64,000 nucleotides of DNA. Source: Macrocystis pyrifera. Lineage: Eukaryota > Sar > Phaeophyceae > Laminariales > Laminariaceae. Location of the stretch: contig JASSKH010000023.1 in assembly GCA_031763025.1 (NCBI GenBank), forward strand, positions 4,801,501-4,865,500. Reading direction: 5' to 3'. Positions 25,195 through 64,000 of the stretch are shown here, one piece after another. How positions within the stretch are numbered: the first letter of the stretch is position 1; each line of letters begins with the position of its first letter. Below the pieces are notes generated by a model that saw only the letters and a program-made list of their open reading frames with translations, was not told the origin of the DNA and ran no database searches. The translations under genes and the position numbers were made by a program.

Positions 25195-27190
25195 TAGGTG
25201 ACTTGTACGAGAAGCTTCAATAGAAGAGAAGAAGATGTGGTGACCCCAAGCCACAGTGTTGGTTCATTTGCTCAGCTGGAAGCTGATGATGGTGAGCAAA
25301 AGTAGAGTGAGCTCGAAGGGGAGCGATGCGCGTGTGCGCTCACGGCTCGGAACAAAGGACGACCCCTACAAATTCGTTCAAAACAAAAATAGGGAAATAC
25401 CCTTGCATTCAGTTCAATATAAAACAACACGGAGACCCGCAGTTCTACTGCTAAAAACAATAAAAGTTGGGGTACGTACTCATGACCCTCTTGTAGCCTA
25501 TATTGTTACTTCAACCACAACTAAAACTATGCTACTGGTCCCGACGGGATACTGAAGATACCCTGTCCATTATTTACCAGTGCGCACGCACCAGGTACTG
25601 CTGTACATGTGTGCTGCTGGCTGTAGATTCTGTACGTACGTAATACAGTAGATCCACGATGCGCTGCTTGTTATTGAGATCTATTATTATGCAATATGCA
25701 CGAGTGCACAGCAGTAGATATTATCGTAGGACTGCTGCTGCTGTATACTGCTACTACTCACAGACTGGAAAACTGTCCGCGGTACTTAGAAATGCGTAAA
25801 TGTATACCAGATGACGCAAGTGTTATCGAGTAACGACTATGATGGCTACTGACAAGTATCATCCTTAATACCTCCTCCCGTTAAGCATACACTTTCTTAC
25901 TCTGCGTTACATGCTAAAATTTCTCCAAAAGAAACACATGCAACATCAAGTGGTGATGTTGCTATTGGGAACAAACTATGTACATGATGTACCTACCGCA
26001 TGAGATCCAAGGAGTGGATTCAACACGTACAGGACAACAAAATAACCGAACATAGAATCGTTCTGTTCTTCTATACTGTTGTAACACCTGCTTGTATGAG
26101 ATGGGTGTGTACCTAAATTATGGTTGCTACAGGAGTACCTGGTAGCCTTGTGTTATGCAGCAGCGACTAGATGATACTGGCTTCTGCTGTAATAGGTGTC
26201 ATCCCTAATACGACCCCTCGATGCGTTAACACATCGAACTGAACTGGATTTTGAAATTCAACTCTGGAACAATGTACTCGTTGCTTCTGCGTTACATGCC
26301 ATACTTCAAAAATGCACCCAACAAGGCCATAATTGTTGCGGTGAAAGTATTCAACTTAAAATACTGAGAGCCAACTCATTCTGCTAGAATACCCGGGGGG
26401 TTACACAAAACTAGCTGATGTAAAATATCCAGCTCTGCTACTTTTCTGCACATGTTATGCAAGCTTAGCTACCAGTCCAAGAATCATCAAACCGTGAACT
26501 ACATTCCAGTCAGTTAAACGACAAAGGAATACTAAATATGTGAAGTAGTCTAAAACAGTAAATTTGTTCATCATTCCGCAACTAGAATAGGAGTGAACAA
26601 ACTATTAACGTTCCTGCCGCCCACAAAACAAACAAAGGAACATGTTTTGGATTCTGCCAGCTTAACGCTGTAACAAGACATACTGTTATCAGAGACATCC
26701 CCCTCGTGTGTGCTAATCTCCTGTTTGGACTCATCTAGGTGGAAAGTTCTCCTGTCATACATCCTGAAGCTCCGGAGATGACGTACTCTTTTCAACTACA
26801 CATTCGAACCTAATGATTCGACTTGGTTACAATGCACCCTTACTTGGTACTGACTGCACTTTATCTTTAATATTGCACAACACCGGTCATTGTACTGCAC
26901 TGTAGGGAAGATGGACGGGATGCGCTACCAATGAATGCAAAAGATCCAGTGATCAGTTCGTTGACCCAAGGAAATAAAATTCTTATCCGCCCCGTACAAA
27001 TTGAACATGCGACAACCTACAGCTTCGGTAAGGGAGACAATACAGTTCACGCTTCCAGTGGGTTGACCTTGTTGGTGTAGACGTCGGTGGCCGTCCGATG
27101 TGCTTGGTCCGTCATTCCTTGCTTAGTACTGGAGGCTCAACTTATGTTGAAGTTGGAGAGGTAGTCTTTTACTTTCCCTCAAAACTGATT
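25195..27190. other. AT-rich DNA, no gene seen
   Basis: No reading frame has a recognised domain. A diverged pair occurs about 340 bp apart: TCATCCTTAATACCTCCTCC then TCTGCGTTACATGC near 25860, and TCATCCCTAATACGACCCCT then TCTGCGTTACATGC near 26200. This suggests a decayed duplicated repeat. Confidence 0.5.
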
Positions 27191-27214
27191 GTCGTCTTAG
27201 CTCCGCCTCCACTT

Positions 27215-27325
27215 GTTAATTAAGCAGTCAGTGTCTGCTTCTTGGTCCCGATGTTGATGGGCTCTCCGTCCAGCAAGAAGAGGATTCCTGAAGTTGGCTT
27301 GCGGTTGTACACGAAGGCCGTTGTC
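27215..27325 (-). mobile_element. Ty1/copia RNase H relic
   Basis: On the minus strand, NRKPTSGILFLLDGEPI followed by GTKKQTLTA matches the RNase H segment around the T-S-G-Y and S-K-K-Q positions of copia elements. Nothing else of the element is recognisable on either side. This is a small, clearly broken fossil unrelated in position to the copia element at 19.8-25.2 kb. Confidence 0.55.
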
Positions 27326-27599
27326 GCCAGTGGTTCTTGATCGTCCTGTGTCGATGCCGCAGATCCTGTCCCGGGGTTTGCCCGTGGTTGTCCTTCCGCT
27401 ATCGTGAGCGTGTGGACCTCCTTCAGCTGACGGTTTGTCTCTGTCTGTGTTCTCTGGTTTGGGCTCGGCTCGTGTGGAGGCACGAGTCAGACACAGCCCT
27501 CGAGAAGCTGACACCACCCCTGGTGAAGCCGGTGGTGATGTCTGCGCTGACACTCCGGTGATGCCAGACGACGATGATCCAGCTGATGATACGGTGATG

Positions 27600-27905
27600 C
27601 CAGACGATGATCCAGCTGATGATCTATCTGGTGATCCCAGATGATGTTGATCCAGTGATCCCAGACGTGCATGCTCCGGTGATCCCAGACGCTGATGCTC
27701 CGATGATCCCAGACGATGATGATCCAGCTGATTCAGATGATCTGGTGATCCCAGATGATGTTGATCCAGTGATCCCAGACGTGGATGCTCCGGTGATCCC
27801 AGACGCTGATGTCCCGATGATCCCAGATGATGATGTCACGATTATCCCAGATAGATATTGATGCTCCGATGACCCCAGATGTCGATGATCCGATGATCCC
27901 GGGTG
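27600..27905 (+). repeat. 24-bp minisatellite with acidic coding potential
   Basis: About a dozen units of a 24-bp repeat (GTGATCCCAGACGNNGATGC type) are present. Read on the plus strand the units give VIPDVDAP, VIPDADAP and MIPDDDDP. The codon-sized period suggests it arose in, or was kept by, a coding sequence, but the frame is not held throughout. Confidence 0.75.
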
Positions 27906-28257
27906 AGGCTGCTCCGGGAATGAATGGCATCGTAGTGTTTCGGTGGGGATTTTGATCACCCAGTTTTCCTCCTCCGAGATCCGAAAAGGGTCTCTATTGG
28001 TGTAGGCGAAATCCACACACGTGCCCGGGGGGTCTTCCCCCGATGCCGAACATTCTCGGAAGAATGAGAGAATGTGAGTTTTGTACGTACGTAAGAAGTT
28101 CAAGCCAATCAGATGACTGCGGTGATTCACGGTAGCATGAATCGTAGCCCTTGGTAGACACACCTTGTCTGGTACGTAGCCGCAACCTACACGTATCAGC
28201 GCAGTGAAGCAGAGGCAGAGCTACAGGTCCAAGGTGTGAGACTAGTTTGAGTTCGGG

Positions 28258-29422
28258 ATGTCCGACGAGAGCAAGTCGCCGGAGGCCACGGCCAATGCGT
28301 CTACTATTGCGCGCGAGGCGCAGGCTGCGAGGTTTGCTGCACAAACAGAAGCTGAGGCGAACGCTCATGCTGCTGTAGCTGCTGTGCAAGCGGAGGTAGA
28401 CGCACGCCGTGTTGGGATAGCCGAGGCCGAGGCTCGCCAGGCCGCGGAAGACGCTGCGTCCATTCGCCAGGCCAACGCTGCGGCTGCTGTTGCCACCACT
28501 GCGGCTTCGGCTGGTCCTTCATCTATGCCGGCAGCCTCGGGGGGAGCAGTATCGACGGCTGACGTTCTGCATTGGCAAAACCAGGTGGCATCCGAGTTTT
28601 CCCCCGAATAGACACGGATATACTATGCGTCAAATCTACACTGGACAACGTGCTCCTGTCTGTGGCTGGCCTTCGGGACGCCGTCACCAGCAGCGTATCC
28701 AAGATCGCCAACAACGAAGTGCTCCTCCAGCAGTTTGTTGACAATTTTTCCGACCGTGAGCCTTCTGTGCGGGACAGCGGAGATGCGAGGGAGCGCCATG
28801 TACAGAAATCGCAGCTCACCGACGACACGGCCATGTGGAAAAAAAAATGTCATCTCGCAAACACTGGCTGCTTCGGGGACGCTTGCCCCCGAACCTCGGC
28901 GAGTCGGCCGCGGATATCCAGTCGTTTGTGGGGGAGAGCGTCGATGTTACGGCGGCGGTGGCGGCCCAGCTTCGTGCCGTCAGCAATTTTGACGTGGCCT
29001 TGTATGGGCCACGTGCCGGTCGCCCGGTTGACCACCAGGTGATGGTCGCGGACCGCCTGGATCTCTTGCGCCAGGCTCTCATGGCGGTTCTTACAGTTGG
29101 ACTCTCGGCGGAGGTCGCCGACGACCGCGCGCGCCTGGACCGGCTGGCACCCGTCAACGCCTCCTTTACATCCGCGGCTGCTGGTCTGCGCCGTCACACT
29201 CTCAGCAATATATTTTTGCTGTCCAGCTCCACGGCGAGGGCCGTCATGAGCGAAATGGTGAACGACGACTTACGTCTTTGGGTGAACGACCTGATGAGGT
29301 TCGCCCAGCAAGTTCGTCCGTTGACCGTGCCCCCCCTCAGTCTGACGCGGTGTTTGACGCGCCGCCTGTCCCTGCCTTCAGTCGCACGCTCTCCTTTTGC
29401 TCGTCCGGGGGCGACGTTCTGA
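28258..29422 (+). pseudogene. Unrecognised GC-rich coding region, broken
   Basis: The codon pattern is protein-like over about 1.1 kb. The front is alanine-rich and likely coiled coil (TIAREAQAARFAAQTEAEA, then AEARQAAEDAASIRQANAA). The middle has LDNVLLSVAGLRDAVTSSV, and the later part has helical VMVADRLDLLRQALMAVLTV and MSEMVNDDLRLWVNDLMRFA. I do not recognise the family. The frame is interrupted about twice. The helical, gag-like look and the nearby copia relic make a retroelement structural protein possible; a decayed host gene is the alternative. Confidence 0.45.
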
Positions 29423-29759
29423 GGCTTGTCGAGGGTCTCCAAGGTCCACGCGACAGTCGGGATGGGGCATACAAGCGGAGCCAAAGCCTCGCCCCCGCCA
29501 GGATGGGTCCGTTACCGACGACTAATCAAATATCCTAATCAAATTTGCATAAAAATGTAGCATATTATACTAGAGCCATATTTGTGTGATATGAGATTCG
29601 ACCGCTGCATTCTGTTGGCCGAAAACTCTCCGGACGCTTTGGATTCGCCAAGCTTGCCCCGAGAGTGGCCTCGGACCCTCGGGCCATGTGTCTGCTACCG
29701 GCGGAGAAGAATTGCTGCCGCTGATGCTGCATGCCTTTGCAGCAGATACTATTAGGTAG

Positions 29760-30330
29760 GTGCTGCTGCAGCTGCTGCTGCTGCTGCTGCTGTACGTCAC
29801 CGACTACTCCTACTACTGCATGTAGTGTGTTGCTGCTGCTGCTGCTGCTGCTGCTGCAAGTAAGTGCTGTTGTTGCTGGAAGCACTGCGGCAATAAGCAA
29901 GCACTGCGGCGAGCAGGCGCTGCTGCAAACAAAAGCGCTGCTGCAAGCGAGCGCTGCTGCACACAAGCAAGGTCTGCTGCAAGCAAGCGCTGGTGCAAGC
30001 AAGCGCTGCTGGAAGCGAGAGAGCTGCCTCCAGCAAGCGCTGCTGCAAGAGCTGTCGCAGGCGCTGCTGGTGCTGCAAGCACGTGCACCCTTGCCGCCAC
30101 GCCCCTGATCTTCGCCGCTTCGACCCCTTTTCGGCCAGGGAGGACGACGAAGAAGGAGGGCGATCTTCTCGTTGTGGCGGCGTTGCTTGCACAGCGAGTG
30201 TCGAGGAACGCAAGATAGATCGCACTTCTGCCTGTTAGTGCTTGCTGCTGCTTACTGCTCCTGCAGCAGCTGCTGCTGCTGCTGCTGCTGCAGGTAGGTA
30301 CTACTGCTGCTGCTGCAGGTAGGTACTGCT
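29760..30330. repeat. CTG/GCTGCAAGC repeat cluster
   Basis: Blocks of (CTG)n lie at about 29765-29790, 29830-29855, 30260-30290 and 30303-30335. Between them, near 29895-30070, is a longer-period array built on GCGCTGCTGCAAGCAAGC. Reading frames here are homopolymeric (Ala, Leu, Ser, Cys) and are not taken as genes. Confidence 0.8.
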
Positions 30331-30335
30331 GCTGC

Positions 30336-31376
30336 TTGCACGACTTCTTGTGTTCGGCTCGTTTGGTACAAAAAAAGTGCTGCCGCTGCCGCAAGTGTTT
30401 TTTTTCAAACATAAGAATCCAATATTTAGCTGTTTTTCGTCTACGATTATGCGCATGCCGAAAGGCTTTCGATTATGATTACATTTCCGACGGAAATCCT
30501 TGATAAACAAAAATATTATGCGCAGACACTCTAATAATAATAATAATAATAATCAAAAGCAGGGCTCCTGGGGTGTGTTTTGTACTTGCACTTGTTTTTA
30601 TAAGAAACTAAGAAAGCACGTCAGCTGTGAGTTCAACCGATCGGCAGATCGGTCGATACTCATAACTTTGCAAGCTGCGTGAACCGCGCGCGTTTTCCAT
30701 TATTTCCCTGGCGATTGACTACTCTGTACTGGGCCAGAGACTCCACTGGATGCCACCAGGGTCGACGAGACGATAATAATACTTACAGCTGGTTCGATTT
30801 CCAATTGATTTCGGCCAGTACTATTTCGCGCACTGAAACAGCAGATCGACACGTGAGGGCCGGGGTGCACAAGACAGTCGAAAGTTGGTTTACAGCAGTT
30901 CACACGTGACATACACACCAAGACACCGGAAATTGTTTTTAAAAAAAAAAAAATGTAACTGATTTTGGTCGAAAAGTGGCCAGGTGTGTGTGTGTGTGTG
31001 TTCTTCACATTAAACCGTTCTTCTACTCGTCGACATCCAGCAAGCCCAGTGTCCGTGCTGATTCTTCACCCTAGATACGTATACCTGGCCTTTGGATAAT
31101 AAAACCCCAGAAAAAAATCCTGGTACCGGAACAGCTAATTCTATCCCTGCCTGGGTATGTGTGTGAACTGCTGTGTACGTAGAGTACGTGGGCTTTTCAA
31201 TTTTCAATTTTCTTCCAAAACTTCGTAAATCCCCGAAACTTTACAGAGAAGAAATGAAACTCTCATGAAAACTCTTGTTATTATGTCCAAAATGCCCAAC
31301 GCCCTCGCTCTGTGTTCTGTCTACCTCGCATTGCAACGTTCAGCACCGGAGCCTACAACCATCCTCAGCAATTAGG
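30336..31376. other. Intergenic stretch upstream of the MIT gene
   Basis: No gene is seen. It holds an ATA microsatellite at 30532-30553, a TG run near 30985-31000 and one copy of the CGTCGACATCCAGCA repeat (about 30985-31065). It would contain the promoter of the MIT-domain gene, but no clear core element stands out. Confidence 0.4.
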
Positions 31377-62755
<31,379 letters not shown>

Positions 62756-62814
62756 GTACCTGTCCGATAATGAAATGGGGATGTGATCCATTCGATCATC
62801 CATGTAGATAAAAT

Positions 62815-63340
62815 CTCCTGAAGTAGATCCTATTTTTTTACCGCCGTTGTTATTTATTGGGGCAATGAACGCACTCTGCGAGTGCTGCCGCACAGATCAG
62901 ATAGATCACGATCTGTAGGTGATTTAGATCAGCCACGTACTGTGTAGATATTCTTATTGCCGTCGATGTTGATATTTTTGGGTAAGGCGCTTTGCGGATG
63001 GATGCTGATGCTGCACAGATATGCGGACAGATCACTAGCTTTAAATCATCTACGAAGATCACCTTGAACCCTATTTTTTTCTTGCCATTGTGATATGTTT
63101 GGGGGGGGGGGGGGGGGGATGCGCTTTGAGGATGCTGCCTGCACACGTTGGACATAGGACGATCTACTGAAGATCATCTAGTTCCTACTACTTTTTTTCC
63201 CCCCGTTATTTTGAGTTGGGCGAGAGCCGTATCATACAGATCCCCACCCGGCAAGACGTGTGCGCAGGAGCCGTGTCATACAGATCCGACCCGGAAATAC
63301 ACGATTTAGTTCGTGCAGATCACATAAAGCAGGGATAAGA
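62815..63340. repeat. Diverged long-period repeat after exon 7
   Basis: Blocks with a CCTATTTTTTT tract, a GATGCTGCNNNCACAG phrase and AGATCNNCTA words recur near 62820, 62960, 63060 and 63170. No exon was found here. Confidence 0.5.
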
Positions 63341-63365
63341 TCGGCTCCGAAAGATCTACATATCT

Positions 63366-63625
63366 GATATGTCCGATCATGCAATGGGGAGCTGATCTGA
63401 TCTGTCTGATCATGCAATGGGGAACTGATATTGTCAGTCCGATCATGAAATGGGGAGCTGATCTGTCCGATCATGCAATGGGGAGCTGATATTATCTATC
63501 CGATCATGAAATGGGGAGCTGATCTGTCCCATCATGCAATGGGGAACGGATATTATCTGTCTGATCATGAAATGGGGATCTGATGTGTCCGATCATGAAG
63601 TGGGGAGCTGATCTGTCTGATGCTT
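63366..63625. repeat. CCGATCATGAAATGGGGAGC minisatellite
   Basis: About nine units of 28-30 bp (TGATCTGTCCGATCATGCAA then TGGGGAGC). A single unit also occurs at 62761-62790 directly after MIT exon 7. Confidence 0.9.
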
Positions 63626-63729
63626 GGAATGCTGCACCCATCTACGGTAGCTCTGTACCTGGTGGGTCTCTGGCGCTGGAGCTGCGCGCGCTAGCGTCGG
63701 TTGTCTTTTGAGCCATGCGAGCATGACCA

Positions 63730-63965
63730 GCCTTGCCTTTTTGCCTTGGCGTGCCTTGCCTTTCCTTGCCTTGGCGTGCCTTGCCTTTCCTTGGCTTTGC
63801 CTTGCCTTGTTTTTCCTTTGCCTTGTCTTGCATTGTGTTTGCCTTGCCTTGCCTTGCCTTGCCTTGCCTTGCCTTGCCTTGCCTTGCCTTGCCTTGCCTT
63901 GCCTTGCCTTGCCTTGCCTTGCCTTGCCTTGCCTTGCCTTGCCTTGCCCTGCCTTGACCTTGCCT
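63730..63965. repeat. TTGCC pentanucleotide array
   Basis: (CCTTG)n, nearly pure from 63840 to 63950, with diverged units before it. Long Leu/Pro/Cys and Lys/Ala/Arg frames here are repeat products. Confidence 0.95.
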
Positions 63966-64000
63966 TGACCCTTGAGCCACGTGCCTTGCCCCTTTCCTCC

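Noticed and set aside
29565-30412. Ala/Leu/Ser/Cys-rich frames
   Set aside because: They are products of CTG-type repeats with no domain on either strand.
62756-62811. Direct stop after exon 7 as gene end
   Set aside because: The extra residues come from a unit of the minisatellite found at 63.4 kb, and a good donor precedes it.
63642-63980. Lys/Ala/Arg/Gly and Leu/Pro/Cys frames at the window end
   Set aside because: They are a pentanucleotide array read in different frames.

Overview
The window is nuclear DNA from a eukaryote with a large, repeat-rich genome. The evidence is a multi-exon gene with GT-AG introns, three kinds of LTR retrotransposon, many short TIR elements with TA target sites, poly-A-tailed SINE-like copies, dense micro- and minisatellites and very long homopolymers. 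A stramenopile, perhaps a brown alga, is my best guess, but nothing in the sequence proves it. I saw no rRNA, no intact tRNA, no CRISPR array and no bacterial-type operon.

Layout. 1-2.9 kb: T-rich non-coding DNA. 2.9-12.3 kb (+): an old GC-rich Ty3/gypsy element whose parts run gag, NADAR domain, protease, RT, RNase H, integrase, chromodomain-like and Tudor-like tail. The NADAR domain, a nucleic-acid/ADP-ribose type N-glycosidase fold, lies between gag and protease and is the most unusual thing here. 12.3-14.4 kb: its downstream region plus unassigned LTR-like DNA. 14.4-17.4 kb (-): gag and protease of another Ty3/gypsy fossil. 17.4-19.6 kb (+): integrase end, chromodomain and 3' LTR of a Ty3/gypsy fossil in the opposite orientation. 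19.8-25.2 kb (+): a Ty1/copia fossil with a clear 3' LTR. 25.2-31.4 kb: a small copia RNase H relic, an acidic 24-bp minisatellite, an unrecognised broken coding region and CTG repeats.

31.4 kb to beyond 62.8 kb (+) is, I propose, one host gene. Seven exons fit by splice site and phase and encode an MIT-domain (ESCRT-III-binding type) protein with a conserved C-terminal region. The MIT domain is cut between two of its helices by an intron of 18,938 bp, next to another of 7,934 bp. These introns hold nearly all the small repeats: 21 copies of one palindromic TA-flanked MITE, other hairpin families, a SINE-like copy inserted in a MITE, an 863-bp TIR element with perfect 23-bp ends and AAT duplications, and a dispersed minisatellite. 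They also hold inverted repeat pairs and a 122-G/101-C homopolymer pair that flank exons and could pair in the pre-mRNA.

The LTR elements are fossils, described only by part and position. The host gene model rests on splice phase and domain continuity, without transcript data.
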